Source: Rhodocyclaceae bacterium (GTDB lineage: Bacteria > Pseudomonadota > Gammaproteobacteria > Burkholderiales > Rhodocyclaceae). From it: 55,555 bases of DNA. The notes below the pieces were generated by a model, which was given only the letters and a program-made list of their open reading frames with translations, made no database searches and was not told the DNA's origin. A program made the translations under genes and the position numbers. This document shows positions 26,570-35,962 of the stretch, in pieces (positions within the stretch are counted from its first letter, which is position 1; every line of letters starts with the position of its first letter). The stretch covers positions 1-55,555 of the forward strand of contig JAGRFY010000138.1 of the NCBI GenBank assembly GCA_020445765.1. The letters are read 5' to 3'.

Positions 26570-27532
26570 ATGCACGCCACCCTGCCGCTGCTCGCCAGCA
26601 CGCGATTCCCGGCGATTCGCCGCCACGTCCTGGAAACGCTCCAGGTCAACCTCGGCTATCGATGCAACCAGAGTTGCGTCCATTGCCATGTCAACGCGGG
26701 ACCGGGGCGGACCGAGGAGATGGACGCTGCCAATGTCGAAGCGGTGATCCGCTTCCTGCGGGCCAGCCCGCGCGTGAGCACGCTCGACCTGACCGGAGGC
26801 GCACCGGAACTGAACCGCCATTTCCGCCATCTCGTGGCGCAGGCGCGCGAACTCGGCCGGTCGGTCATCGACCGCTGCAATCTGACCATCCTTGAGGAGC
26901 CCGGGCAGGAGGATCTGGCGGCGTTTCTCGCCGCTCACCAGGTCGCCGTGGTGGCCTCGCTGCCCTGCTATCTCGAGGAGAATGTCGATCAGCAGCGCGG
27001 CAAGGGTGTGTTCGAGGCCAGCATCGGCGCCTTGCGACGCCTCAATCGCCTGGGCTACGGGCAGCCGGGCAGTTCCCTGCAGCTGAATCTGGTCTACAAC
27101 CCCCAGGGCGCCAGCCTGCCGCCCCCGCAGGCGGCGCTCGAGGCGGCCTACAGGCGGTCGCTCGATGCGCGCTTCGGCGTCGTCTTCAACAGCCTGTTCA
27201 CGCTGGCCAACATGCCGATCCAGCGCTTCGGCTCGACGCTGATTTCAAAGGGGGAGTTCAACCGCTACATGGGCCTGCTGAAGTCTGCGCACAGCGATGC
27301 CAATCTGTCGGCAGTGATGTGTCGATCGCTGATCTCGGTCGATTGGCAGGGCTACGTCTACGACTGCGATTTCAACCAGCAGCTCGGCCTCGGCGTCCCC
27401 GCCGGCCAGCCGCGCATCCATCTGTCGGACATCGTGGCTGCCGACGTCGAGCATCGGTCGATCCGGGTCGCCGACCATTGCTACGGCTGCACCGCCGGCC
27501 AGGGTTCGAGTTGCGGCGGCGCACTGTCCTGA
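26570..27532 (+). CDS. arsS: ArsS-like radical SAM protein
   Basis: The 320-residue protein has the radical SAM cluster motif CNQSCVHC (CX3CX2C) near residue 36, followed by HVNAGPGRTEEMDAA and LTGGAPELNRHF, and ends with the C-terminal cysteine motif HCYGCTAGQGSSCGG. This matches the ArsS family, which in arsenosugar-making organisms forms a dimethylarsenoyl-deoxyadenosine product from AdoMet. All key positions are cysteine, with no sign of selenocysteine. No arsM-like methyltransferase is adjacent, so the arsenosugar role rests on the family only. The gene is followed after 10 bases by a symporter gene. Confidence 0.85.
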   Translation: MHATLPLLASTRFPAIRRHVLETLQVNLGYRCNQSCVHCHVNAGPGRTEEMDAANVEAVIRFLRASPRVSTLDLTGGAPELNRHFRHLVAQARELGRSVIDRCNLTILEEPGQEDLAAFLAAHQVAVVASLPCYLEENVDQQRGKGVFEASIGALRRLNRLGYGQPGSSLQLNLVYNPQGASLPPPQAALEAAYRRSLDARFGVVFNSLFTLANMPIQRFGSTLISKGEFNRYMGLLKSAHSDANLSAVMCRSLISVDWQGYVYDCDFNQQLGLGVPAGQPRIHLSDIVAADVEHRSIRVADHCYGCTAGQGSSCGGALS

Positions 27533-27542
27533 GGGGGCCGGG

Positions 27543-28946
27543 ATGACCGCTTTCACACCCCTGCAGGGCATCTTCTTCTGGGGCTTCCTGCTGGCGTTCG
27601 GTGGCCTGATGTATGTCCTGGCGCCACGCGTGCGCTCCGAATCCGGGTATTTCCAGGGCCACGACGAGGCCGGTCGCCCGGCCTCGCGCTGGGCGTTGAC
27701 GGCAAGCGTGTTCATCAGCTGGATCTTCGCCAAGTCGGTCACCAATGCGGCCAATCTCGGTGCCGCATACGGCGTCGTCGGCGGACTCGCCTACGCCACC
27801 TACTGGCTGTCGATCCCGTTTGCCGGCTGGGTGATCTATCGCCTGCGGCGGCGTGACGGCGCAACCGGCATCGTCCCCTGGTTGATCGGCAAGTACGGGC
27901 GCGCCGCGGCCCTGGCCTTTGCCGCCGCGATCCTGGTGCGCCTGTTCAACGAGGTGTGGAGCAACACCGCGGTGGTCGGCGGCTACTACGGCGAGGCCGG
28001 GTCCGGGGCATTCATCGCCGCCGCCTTGCTGTTCACCGCCTCGGTTCTGTTCTACAGCCTGAAGGGGGGCCTGCGCAGCTCGATCTTCACCGACGGCATT
28101 CAGGCGGTCGTCTTCGTCGTCTTCCTGGCGCTGGTGCTGGCCTGGGTATTGCCCACCCACGGCCCGGCGCGCCTGCTGACCGAGGGCGAGCTGGCGCTGT
28201 CGATGGGCCTCGACCTGCTCTTGGTCGCCCTGCTGCAGGTGCTTTCCTATCCGTTCCACGACCCGGTACTGACCGATCGCGGCTTCATCACCGACGAGAA
28301 GACCATGCTGTGCGCCTTCACGATCGCCGGCGTGCTCGGATTCGTCGCGATCCTGGCGTTCTCGCTGGTGGGCGTGCAAGCGCGGCTCGAGGGGATCGCC
28401 GGCGGCGGCAACGTACCGGCGGCCCTGGCCCGCACGCTCGGCGCCTTCGGATTCTTCGCGATGGTCGCGGTGATGGTGTCATCGGCCGCATCGACGCTCG
28501 ATTCGACCTTCACCTCGTTGTCGCGTGCGGTCGCCTGCGAGCTGCCCTTGCTGGCCGGACGCAAGCCGCCGCGACACGCCGTCGGCATCGGCGCGCTGGC
28601 GATGGTGGTGCTGGCGATCGTCGGCAATCTGCCGATGATGCTCGGCACCGACATCCTCAAGGCGACGACGATCAGCGGCACCATGGTGATCGGCCTGGCG
28701 CCGGTCTTCCTGCTCGCCGGCCGCGTCACGTACGCACCGCTGTCCTTCCACCTGTCGTTCTGGAGCGGCATGGTGCTCGGCGTCTTGCTGGCAATGGGCC
28801 AGATTCCGGCCGGCTGGGCGATCGGCGACGGCAAGTACGCGCTGTTGCTGGGCACCAACCTGTACGGTCTGGCGATCTGCTTCGTCGGCTTCCTGTTGCC
28901 GCTCGCACTGGGCCGGCGCCGCCCGGCGACGGCAGGGGCATCGTGA
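27543..28946 (+). CDS. Sodium/solute symporter-family protein
   Basis: The 467-residue protein is almost entirely hydrophobic, with about 12-13 membrane helices. Motifs such as SWIFAKSVTNAANLGAAYG, GLRSSIFTDGIQAVVF and SYPFHDPVLTDRGFI, and MVSSAASTLDST late in the chain, fit the SSS (LeuT-fold) family. GAGGGGG precedes the ATG. Its stop overlaps the GTG of the next gene, so the two are coupled. In an ArsS operon it could move a precursor or product; the solute is unknown. Confidence 0.82.
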   Translation: MTAFTPLQGIFFWGFLLAFGGLMYVLAPRVRSESGYFQGHDEAGRPASRWALTASVFISWIFAKSVTNAANLGAAYGVVGGLAYATYWLSIPFAGWVIYRLRRRDGATGIVPWLIGKYGRAAALAFAAAILVRLFNEVWSNTAVVGGYYGEAGSGAFIAAALLFTASVLFYSLKGGLRSSIFTDGIQAVVFVVFLALVLAWVLPTHGPARLLTEGELALSMGLDLLLVALLQVLSYPFHDPVLTDRGFITDEKTMLCAFTIAGVLGFVAILAFSLVGVQARLEGIAGGGNVPAALARTLGAFGFFAMVAVMVSSAASTLDSTFTSLSRAVACELPLLAGRKPPRHAVGIGALAMVVLAIVGNLPMMLGTDILKATTISGTMVIGLAPVFLLAGRVTYAPLSFHLSFWSGMVLGVLLAMGQIPAGWAIGDGKYALLLGTNLYGLAICFVGFLLPLALGRRRPATAGAS

Positions 28947-29884
28947 GCGCGGCAGGACGCGCCTGCCCGCTGCGCTACCGCTACGGCGCCTCGGCGATCG
29001 CCGAGGCACCGGCGATTGCCGCGACGACGCTGTACGTGGTCGGCGGTCTCTACGGCAACCTGGCCGCGCTCGATGCGCTGGCGGGGATGCTGGCGGCCGA
29101 GGACGAAGACGTCACGGTCTGCTTCAACGGCGACTTCCACTGGTTCGACGTCGACCCTCGCGACTTTGCAGCCGTCGACCGGCAGGTCGCGAAGCACGAC
29201 GCGATCGTCGGCAATGTCGAGGCGGAACTGCTGGCCGAGGACGACTCGGCCGGTTGCGGCTGCGCCTACCCGGACGACGTCGACGATGCCACCGTGGCCC
29301 GCTCCAACCAGATTCACGCCCGGCTCAAGAAGACCGCGCGGCAGGACCGCGCGGCCGTCGCCCACCTGTCGCGACTGCCGATGATTCGGCGCTATCGCAT
29401 CGCACAGATCGACATCGGCGTCGTCCATGGCGACGCGGACAGTCTCGCCGGCTGGCGCTTCGGCCTGGCTGCGATCGACGATCCGGACGACGCCCAGTGG
29501 CGCACCGACGTCTTCCGGCGAGCCGACGTGCAGCTGTTCGCCAGCAGCCACACCTGCCTGCCGCTGTTGCGCCGATTCGACGCCGACGGCAAACCGCGCG
29601 TCGTCATCAACAACGGCGCAGCCGGCATGCCGAATTTCCGCGGACGCCGCGAGGGCCTGGTCAGCCGCCTGTCGACGCGGGCATCACCGAACCCGCCCCT
29701 GTATGGCACGCGCATCGGCGCGCTGCACGTCGATGCCTTGCCGCTGCGTTACGATCACGATCGTTGGGCCGACCAGTTTCTGGCGAGCTGGCCCGCCGAT
29801 AGCGCAGCGCACAAATCCTATTACCGGCGTATCCTGGACGGTCCGGCACACCCGCCGAGCCCGACAGGAATGCGCCATGAATGA
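28943..29884 (+). CDS. Calcineurin-like phosphoesterase relative with altered metal motifs
   Basis: The 313-residue protein starts with a GTG that overlaps the previous stop (GTGA). It follows the metallophosphoesterase layout but with changed ligands: GGLYGNLAALDAL replaces DxHGN, FNGDFHWFDVD keeps GD, GNVEAEL replaces GNHD, and later GVVHGDAD and SSHTC stand for the histidine motifs. A cysteine pair lies in GCGCAYPDDVDD. The family may use another metal or may have lost activity. Its end overlaps the patatin gene in ATGAATGA. Confidence 0.7.
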   Translation: MSAAGRACPLRYRYGASAIAEAPAIAATTLYVVGGLYGNLAALDALAGMLAAEDEDVTVCFNGDFHWFDVDPRDFAAVDRQVAKHDAIVGNVEAELLAEDDSAGCGCAYPDDVDDATVARSNQIHARLKKTARQDRAAVAHLSRLPMIRRYRIAQIDIGVVHGDADSLAGWRFGLAAIDDPDDAQWRTDVFRRADVQLFASSHTCLPLLRRFDADGKPRVVINNGAAGMPNFRGRREGLVSRLSTRASPNPPLYGTRIGALHVDALPLRYDHDRWADQFLASWPADSAAHKSYYRRILDGPAHPPSPTGMRHE

Positions 29885-30995
29885 CCGACCACACTCGGAC
29901 CCGCTCAGAAACGTCCTCCTGCTGCAGGGTGGCGGCGCGCTCGGTGCCTATCAACTCGGCGTGATCGAAGCACTGCTGGCCGGCGGCAAGACCCCCGAGT
30001 GGGTCGTCGGCACGTCGATCGGCGCGATCAACGGCGCCCTGCTGGCGGGCAACCAGCCTCATCGGCGACTCGAGCGCTTGCGAAGCTTCTGGGAAACGGT
30101 ATCCCACGGCATGGCACGCGGCGACGATCCTGCCGCGGCCGGGCTGATCGGCCTGTGGCAGGCATGGCGAACCATCGTCGGCGGCCAGCCCGGCTTCTTC
30201 TTCCCGCGCGTCGGCAGTTACTTTCCGCTGGGCCTGCGCACCGATCCCGGCACCGCCAGCTACTACGATGTCGCGCCCTTGCGGCGGACCCTGGAGAACC
30301 TGGTCGATTTCGACTTCCTCGCACACTCGCCGATTCGCCTGTCGGTCGGCGCGGTAGACGTCGAGAGCGGCAGGATGCGCTACTTCGACAGCCGCAACGA
30401 GCGAATCGGTGTCGACCACATCCTCGCCAGCGGCGCGCTGCCGCCGGCATTTCCGGCCGTCGAGATCGGCGAGCAGCATTTCTGGGACGGCGGACTGTAC
30501 TCGAACACGCCGCTCGAGCATGTGCTCGGCGACCGTCCGCGAATCAGCTCGCTGTGTTTCCTCACCACCCTGTGGCCGACCACCGGCAGCGCGCCCGACA
30601 ACCTGCGCGACGTGCTCGAGCGAGCCAAGGACATCCAGTACGGCTCGCGCGACGAGACGCTGCTGCAGGTCGAATCCGAGGTGCACAAGCTGCGGCAGGC
30701 GGTCAGCCTGCTGGCCGGGCGGCTGCCGCAGACGCTCCACGACGACGAGACGCGGGCGGCGGCGGCGCTCGGCTGCGACAGCGTCTTCCACGTGGTGCGC
30801 CTGGAGGCGCCGCACCTGCCCGGCGAAGACCAGACCAAGGACATCGAGTTCGTGCCGGAACGGGTCCAGAAGCGCCGGCGTGCCGGCAGGGCCGATACCG
30901 AAGCGGCGCTTTCCGGGCGCGGCTGGATCGCCAGCGCCCCGCCGTTGCAGGGTCTCGCCATCCACAACCCGCGTGCCTGCAGCGTCGTCGGCTGA
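29877..30995 (+). CDS. Patatin-like phospholipase
   Basis: The 372-residue protein has the three patatin marks: the oxyanion loop LLQGGGALGAYQLG (about residue 20), the nucleophile serine in GTSIGAINGALLAG (about 45), and the aspartate of the dyad in FWDGGLYSNTP. It probably hydrolyses acyl esters of lipids in the cytoplasm or at the inner membrane face. It overlaps the upstream gene by eight bases and ends before a terminator region shared with the nitrate operon. Confidence 0.9.
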   Translation: MNDRPHSDPLRNVLLLQGGGALGAYQLGVIEALLAGGKTPEWVVGTSIGAINGALLAGNQPHRRLERLRSFWETVSHGMARGDDPAAAGLIGLWQAWRTIVGGQPGFFFPRVGSYFPLGLRTDPGTASYYDVAPLRRTLENLVDFDFLAHSPIRLSVGAVDVESGRMRYFDSRNERIGVDHILASGALPPAFPAVEIGEQHFWDGGLYSNTPLEHVLGDRPRISSLCFLTTLWPTTGSAPDNLRDVLERAKDIQYGSRDETLLQVESEVHKLRQAVSLLAGRLPQTLHDDETRAAAALGCDSVFHVVRLEAPHLPGEDQTKDIEFVPERVQKRRRAGRADTEAALSGRGWIASAPPLQGLAIHNPRACSVVG

Positions 30996-31067
30996 ATCGA
31001 CACCGGGGCGTGTTCGCGGTCGACGGCGCCAGACTGGCCGGCACCGGCGGCAAGACTCGCGAAAAGC

Positions 31068-31091
31068 GTCGCCCGAAGCTGAACGGGCGAC
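31068..31091 (-). terminator. Terminator of the nitrate transporter operon
   Basis: GTCGCCCG and CGGGCGAC form a perfect 8-bp stem with an 8-base loop. On the minus strand the stem is followed by GCTTTTCGCG, a short T-run. It stands about 50 bases behind the stop of the tandem ATPase gene and could also stop transcripts of the patatin gene. Confidence 0.65.
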
Positions 31092-31139
31092 CCGCCGATG
31101 GGCCCGGCGGACCGCCCGTCGATCCTGCGACGTGCGCGC

Positions 31140-32894
31140 TCAGTGCCGGTCGCAGTCCTCGAGGAAGCTCAGCAGTTCCTCACGCAGGGCGTAGTAGTCG
31201 GGGTGCTCGAGCAGCATCTTGCGCGTCCGCGGCCGCGGCAGGTCGATCTCCAGCACCTTGCCGACCCGGGCCTGGGGACCGTTGGTCATCATCACCACCC
31301 GGTCGGCGAGCAGGATCGCCTCGTCCACGTCGTGGGTGACCATCATCGCCGTCAGCTTGGTCCGGCTCCAGACTTCCATCAGCACTTCCTGCAGATCCCA
31401 CCGCGTCAGCGAATCGAGCATGCCGAAGGGCTCGTCGAGCAGCAGCATCTTCGGCGACAGGGCGAAGGCGCGGGCGATGCCGACCCGCTGCTTCATGCCG
31501 TTCGACAGTTCGAAGGCCTTCTTTTCGGCCGCGTCGGCGAGACCGACCCGCGACAGGTAGTGGTCGACGATCGCGCGCCGCTCGGCCTTCGAGGCGTGAG
31601 GGTAGACCTGCTCGACGCCGAGCCCGACGTTTTCGCGCGCGGACAGCCAGGGCACCAGACTCGGCGCCTGGAAGACGATGCCGCGATCGGGACCGGCGGT
31701 GGCGACCTCCCGTCCGTCGAGGATGATGCCGCCTGAACTGACGTCGCTGAGGCCGGCCATCATCGACAGCACGGTCGATTTGCCGCAGCCGGAGTGGCCG
31801 ATCACCGAGATGAACTCGCCCTTGCCGATCCACAGGTCGAAGTCCTCGACCACGGCCACCGGCCCCTTCTTGGTCGGGTAGACCTTGGTGACCTTCGAGA
31901 ACTCGACGTAGCGCGCCGGATCCGGCGCCTGGATCAGCACCTCGCCGGGTCGGACGTGGCGGGCCAGGTACTCGCTGCTGGTGTTGGGCTCGACGCCCGG
32001 CAGCTCATGCACGTTGGAGGCGTTGCCGCCGTCCTGCATGCCGACCTGCATCAGGTAGCTGGTGACGTCGCGGCGGATGCGCTTGAACTCGGGGGAGTGG
32101 TTCATTTCGGTGCGATCGCGTGGTCGCGGGATGTCCACCTCGAACTCGGGCCCGAGGGTCGCGCCCGGGCCCGGGTTGAGCGGGATGATCCGGTCCGCCA
32201 TGATGATCGCCTCGTCGACGTCGTTGGTGATCAGCACGACAGTCTTCTTTTCCTGCTCCCAGATGCGCAGGATCTCGTCCTGCAGGTTGGCGCGGGTCAG
32301 GGCATCGAGCGCCGACAGCGGCTCGTCGAGCAACAGGATCTCGGGGCTGGCAGCCAGCGCGCGAGCCACCGAGACGCGCTGGCGCATGCCACCGGAGAGC
32401 TCGGACGGGCGCTTCTCCAGCGCCGGCGTCAGATTGACCATCTCGACGTACTTCTCGACGCGGGCGGCACGTTCGGCCCGGGGCAGCTCGGCGAACACCT
32501 GATCGACCGCCAACGCAACATTCTGTCGCACGGTCATCCAGGGCATCAGCGAGTAGCTCTGGAACACCACGCCGCGCTCCGGCCCGGGGCCATCGACGGT
32601 GACGCCCTTGAGGGTGACGGAACCGGCGTCGGCCTCGATCAGGCCGGCGATCAGCGAGATCAGCGTCGTCTTGCCACTGCCCGAGAAGCCGACGATGGCG
32701 ACGAACTCCCCCTCGCGGATCGACAGGTTGATGTCCTTCAGCACCGAGGTCGCGTGCTCGCCCGTGCCATAGGACTTGGACAGGCCTTCAAGTTGCAGAA
32801 AGGGCGTCTCGGCGAGACGCACCGGCGGGTGCGCCGGCTTCCGGGCCTCGTCGAGGGCCAGATCGCGCACGGGTTTTGGCATTGCTGCGGCCAT
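31140..32894 (-). CDS. Tandem ATPase subunit of a nitrate-type ABC transporter (two ATPase domains in one chain)
   Basis: The 584-residue protein holds two ABC ATPase domains. Domain 1 (about 30-260) has Walker [10 protein letters not shown], signature LSGGMRQR and Walker B ILLLDEP, but its switch histidine is asparagine (LITNDVDEA). Domain 2 (about 335-560) has GHSGCGKST, signature [15 protein letters not shown]-type Walker B and an intact [10 protein letters not shown] linker of about 70 residues joins them. Together they look like NrtC and NrtD ATPases fused, forming one asymmetric motor for the permease NrtB. It is the last gene of the operon. Confidence 0.9.
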   Translation of the reverse strand: MAAAMPKPVRDLALDEARKPAHPPVRLAETPFLQLEGLSKSYGTGEHATSVLKDINLSIREGEFVAIVGFSGSGKTTLISLIAGLIEADAGSVTLKGVTVDGPGPERGVVFQSYSLMPWMTVRQNVALAVDQVFAELPRAERAARVEKYVEMVNLTPALEKRPSELSGGMRQRVSVARALAASPEILLLDEPLSALDALTRANLQDEILRIWEQEKKTVVLITNDVDEAIIMADRIIPLNPGPGATLGPEFEVDIPRPRDRTEMNHSPEFKRIRRDVTSYLMQVGMQDGGNASNVHELPGVEPNTSSEYLARHVRPGEVLIQAPDPARYVEFSKVTKVYPTKKGPVAVVEDFDLWIGKGEFISVIGHSGCGKSTVLSMMAGLSDVSSGGIILDGREVATAGPDRGIVFQAPSLVPWLSARENVGLGVEQVYPHASKAERRAIVDHYLSRVGLADAAEKKAFELSNGMKQRVGIARAFALSPKMLLLDEPFGMLDSLTRWDLQEVLMEVWSRTKLTAMMVTHDVDEAILLADRVVMMTNGPQARVGKVLEIDLPRPRTRKMLLEHPDYYALREELLSFLEDCDRH

Positions 32895-32910
32895 GTCGAG
32901 TCCCTCCCCT

Positions 32911-33927
32911 TCAGCGGGCGTCGTCGCCGAAGCTGACCAGCTGCTGCAGCGTGTTCATGATTCGGTCGAGCACGAAGCCGACGAAGCCGATGGTGAACAC
33001 CGCCACCATGATGCGACCGAGCGAATGCGAGCTGCCGTTCTGAAACTCGTCCCAGACGAACTTGCCGAGGCCGGGGTTCTGCGCCAGCATCTCGGCAGCG
33101 ATCAGCACCATCCAGCCGACACCCAGCGACAGTCGCAGGCCGGTGAAGATCAGCTTCAGCGAACTCGGCAGCACGATCTTGGTGACCTTGGTCCACCAAG
33201 TCAGGCGCAGCACCTTGGAGACGTTGATCAGGTCCTTGTCGATCGAGGCGACACCCACCGCGGTGTTGATCAGGGTCGGCCACAGCGAGCACAGGGTCAC
33301 CGTCACCGCCGAGACGATGAAGCTCTTCTCGAACATCGGGTCGGTGCTGACATAGACCGCGCTCACCACCAGCGTGACGATCGGCAGCCAGGCCAGCGGC
33401 GATACCGGCCGGAAGATCTGGATCAACGGGTTGAGCGCGATCTGGAAGGTCTTCGACAGGCCGCACAGGATGCCGAGGGGAATCGCCACCAGGGTGCCGA
33501 TTGCAAAGCCGGTGAACACCGTATAGAGGCTGGTGACGATCTGGTCGAGATAGGTCGGCTTGCCGGTCCAGGGCCGGATCGTGACCTCGGCGTTCGGATC
33601 CTCGGCCAGCTTCTTGTCGTTACGCGCCTGCTGGCGTTCGTAGAAAGCCTCGGCCTTGGCTCGCTCGGCATGGTGCTCGTCGATCAGGCCGACTGCCTCC
33701 TCCCACACCTGTACCGGCCCGGGAATCGCCCCGAGACTGGTCTGGACGCCGGACGCAAGGATGCCCCACAACCCGAGGAAGATGGCCAGGGCCAGCACGG
33801 GCACACCGATCTGGCGCAGGATGTCCTTGAACTGCTCCTTCGGGTCCTCACCGGCGGCGAGCCGCACGAATGGGACGAACCAGGTGAATCCGGTCTTGTT
33901 CAGAAAATTTGCCGTCGCGTTCAGCAT
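32911..33927 (-). CDS. nrtB: Nitrate-type ABC transporter permease
   Basis: The 338-residue membrane protein has about six or seven helices and the permease EAA-type loop in [20 protein letters not shown] and [16 protein letters not shown]. The periplasmic insert near residues 75-120 is charged. The ATG at 33927 is preceded by GGAGGTG six bases upstream; a longer frame to 33966 is not needed. It lies between the binding protein gene and the tandem ATPase gene on the minus strand, giving the order nrtA, nrtB, nrtCD. Confidence 0.92.
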   Translation of the reverse strand: MLNATANFLNKTGFTWFVPFVRLAAGEDPKEQFKDILRQIGVPVLALAIFLGLWGILASGVQTSLGAIPGPVQVWEEAVGLIDEHHAERAKAEAFYERQQARNDKKLAEDPNAEVTIRPWTGKPTYLDQIVTSLYTVFTGFAIGTLVAIPLGILCGLSKTFQIALNPLIQIFRPVSPLAWLPIVTLVVSAVYVSTDPMFEKSFIVSAVTVTLCSLWPTLINTAVGVASIDKDLINVSKVLRLTWWTKVTKIVLPSSLKLIFTGLRLSLGVGWMVLIAAEMLAQNPGLGKFVWDEFQNGSSHSLGRIMVAVFTIGFVGFVLDRIMNTLQQLVSFGDDAR

Positions 33928-33995
33928 GGCGACACCTCCATGGAAGATGGGGTCTGCCGGGGCCACCCGGGCGGGGTGGCCACCGGGCTCCGGAA

Positions 33996-35396
33996 TTACT
34001 TGACGACGTCCTTGCCCTTGAGGCCGATCTTGAGGCTGTCGATGTAGGCGTTGGGCTGGGTACCGTCATAGCTGATGCCGTCGATGAAGGCATCGGTGGC
34101 CGGCTTGAAGCCCGTCTCGGTGGCGAAATCCGGGAAGTCGGACGCCTTCAGCTTGCCCTCGGCGATCAGCGCCTTGGCCGCCTCGGCATAGATGTCCGGG
34201 CGATAGACCTTCTTGGCGGTGTCCATGTACCAGCTGTCCGGCTTGTACTCGGAGATCTGGCCCCAGCGGCGCATCTGGGTCAGATACCAGATCGCATCGG
34301 AGTAGTACGGGTAGGTCGCGTTGTAGCGGAAGAAGACGTTGAAGTCCGGCACCTGGCGCACATCGCCCTTCTCGTACTCGAAGGTGCCGGTCATGCTGTT
34401 GGCGATGACCTTGTAGTCGGCGCCGACATAGTTGGAGGCGGAGATGATCTTCGCGGCCTCCTTGCGGTTCTTGTCGTTCTCGGCATCGAGCCAGTACGCC
34501 GCGCGGATCAGCGCCTTGACCACCAGCTTGTGGGTGATCGGGTACTTGTCGTTCCAGGCCTGGGTGACACCGAAGACCTTCTCGGGGTTGTCCTTCCAGA
34601 TCTCGTAGTCGGTGATCACCGGCGCGCCGATGCCCTTGAATACCGCCTGTTGGTTCCAGGGCTCGCCGACGCAGTAGCCATAGATGGTGCCGGCCTCCAT
34701 CGTCGCCGGCATCTGCGGCGGCGGCGTCACCGACAACAGCACGTCGGCACTGATGGTGCCGGCGGTATCGCCTTTGTGGGGCGCGTAGTAGCCCGGGTTC
34801 ATGCCGCCCGAGGCGAGCCAGTAGCGCAGCTCGTAGTTGTGGGTGGACACCGGGAAGACCATGCCCATCTTGAACGGCTTGCCTTCCTTCTTGTAGTCGT
34901 CGACCACTTCCTTCAGGTAGTCGGCCTTGATCGGATGCACCGGCTTGCCGTCGGGTTGCTTCGGCAGCTTGGTCTTGAGCTTCTCCATCACTTCGTTCGA
35001 GACGGTGATGCCGTTGCCGTTGAGATCCATCGAGAAGGCGGTGATGACGTCGGCCTTGGTGCCATAGCCGATGGTCGCGCCGAGGGGCTGGCCGGCCAGC
35101 ATGTGGGCGCCGTCGAGTTCGCCGGAGATGACCCGGTCGAGCAGGACCTTCCAGTTGGCCTGGGCCTCGAGGGTGACGTACAGTCCCTCCTCCTCGAAAT
35201 AGCCCTTCTCGTAGGCGATGGCCAGCGGCGCCATGTCGGTCAGCTTGATGAAGCCGAACTTCAGATCCGGTTTCTCCGGATCCTCCAGCGCCAACGCCTG
35301 CTGGGAGGAAACCACAAGGGTCAGGGCGGCCGCCAGGGACCGGACCACGCACTTGATGCCGCGACCGACCGTCTGGTTCGAATCTGTCTTCTTCAT
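33996..35396 (-). CDS. nrtA: Nitrate-binding periplasmic protein
   Basis: The 466-residue protein has a Sec signal peptide ([19 protein letters not shown]) and the NrtA/CmpA-family pattern: [55 protein letters not shown] and [12 protein letters not shown]. Members bind nitrate, nitrite or bicarbonate; nitrate is favoured here because of the sigma-54 promoter and attenuator-like leader in front, but cyanate or bicarbonate is not excluded. GGAG lies nine bases before the ATG. It is the first gene of the operon. Confidence 0.9.
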   Translation of the reverse strand: MKKTDSNQTVGRGIKCVVRSLAAALTLVVSSQQALALEDPEKPDLKFGFIKLTDMAPLAIAYEKGYFEEEGLYVTLEAQANWKVLLDRVISGELDGAHMLAGQPLGATIGYGTKADVITAFSMDLNGNGITVSNEVMEKLKTKLPKQPDGKPVHPIKADYLKEVVDDYKKEGKPFKMGMVFPVSTHNYELRYWLASGGMNPGYYAPHKGDTAGTISADVLLSVTPPPQMPATMEAGTIYGYCVGEPWNQQAVFKGIGAPVITDYEIWKDNPEKVFGVTQAWNDKYPITHKLVVKALIRAAYWLDAENDKNRKEAAKIISASNYVGADYKVIANSMTGTFEYEKGDVRQVPDFNVFFRYNATYPYYSDAIWYLTQMRRWGQISEYKPDSWYMDTAKKVYRPDIYAEAAKALIAEGKLKASDFPDFATETGFKPATDAFIDGISYDGTQPNAYIDSLKIGLKGKDVVK

Positions 35397-35461
35397 CTTT
35401 CAGGACTCCATGTCAATGCTTTCGAAGCGCTCGCCCGATGGCAGGCCGCGAAAAAAAACGC

Positions 35462-35496
35462 CCACAACGGCACCACACCGCGGTGCACACTTGTGG
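35462..35496 (-). terminator. Attenuator-like terminator in the nrtA leader
   Basis: On the minus strand the outer arms CCACAA/TTGTGG and inner arms GCACC/GGTGC form a nested stem, followed at once by CGTTTTTTTTCG, an eight-T run (35451-35458). It lies 66-100 bases before the nrtA ATG but after its promoter, so it would stop transcription early unless relieved. Confidence 0.7.
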
Positions 35497-35513
35497 ACGC
35501 CTTTGTCCGGGTC

Positions 35514-35565
35514 GGCCCGCCGTGGGCCTGGATTCAATGCCGTGCCCGCGAACGCCAACCGGCAT
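35514..35565 (-). promoter_or_regulatory. Two leader hairpins upstream of the attenuator
   Basis: GGCCC-N5-GGGCC (35514-35528) forms a compact hairpin whose loop on the transcript is ACGGC. ATGCCG/CGGCAT (35537-35565) forms a second, longer-looped hairpin. In NasR/NasT-type control an ANTAR protein binds such leader hairpins, but the loop here has five bases, not the usual six, so the match is only suggestive. Confidence 0.35.
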
Positions 35566-35626
35566 CCTCGCGAGGTCGCCATCCGCCGTTGGACGACGCC
35601 TGACGCTTCGGGCTCACGACCCCTTC

Positions 35627-35642
35627 AGCAAGGCCCGTGCCA
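35627..35642 (-). promoter_or_regulatory. Consensus sigma-54 promoter of the nrt operon
   Basis: On the minus strand the sequence is TGGCACGGGCCTTGCT, a full match to TGGCACG-N4-TTGCW. The start point is expected near 35616, giving a leader of about 220 bases. It suggests nitrogen (NtrC) control. Confidence 0.85.
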
Positions 35643-35962
35643 ATGGGCGCCGCGATCGCACCGGCAACTGGGCCTGCTGCCGCGAAAGTCCAGTGATGGC
35701 GAGGCCCGCACCGAGCCCCCGCATGTCGCAGCGCAGCAGCGACGGCCGAAGACACGCCGCATGAGCGCGTTGTGACTAGGCTGGCGGGCAGCCAAGACAC
35801 ACTGCGGCGCACTCGATTGGGGCCAACACCGACCCCGATGCACCGTGCCCGGGCGCACATCGGACACGATTTGCGCAGCGCAGCGTCAATCCGCCAGGAA
35901 CGATTCTTGTTTCTATTTCGTGACGGGCCGGCATGGGCCACCCGCGAAGCCGGAGAAACCGC

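Larger units (their letters stand above)
35397..35962. promoter_or_regulatory. Control region and leader of nrtA, divergent to the GAF gene (no gene)
   Basis: This 566-base stretch holds the nrtA leader (about 220 bases) with an attenuator-like terminator, two further hairpins, a sigma-54 promoter, and farther right a candidate NtrC-like inverted repeat (35839-35857, TGCACC-N7-GGCGCA, weak). I see no convincing promoter for the rightward GAF gene and no credible open frame. Confidence 0.7.

Noticed and set aside
27480-27532. Possible selenocysteine in the ArsS-like protein
   Set aside because: The C-terminal motif has ordinary cysteines and the only in-frame TGA is the final stop.
35514-35528. 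Classical ANTAR hexaloop hairpin in the nrtA leader
   Set aside because: The loop has five bases; the resemblance (A at 1, G at 4) is too weak to claim a NasT site.
35839-35857. NtrC binding site TGCACC-N7-GGCGCA
   Set aside because: The spacing differs from the usual five bases and one arm has a mismatch, so it is mentioned only as a weak candidate.
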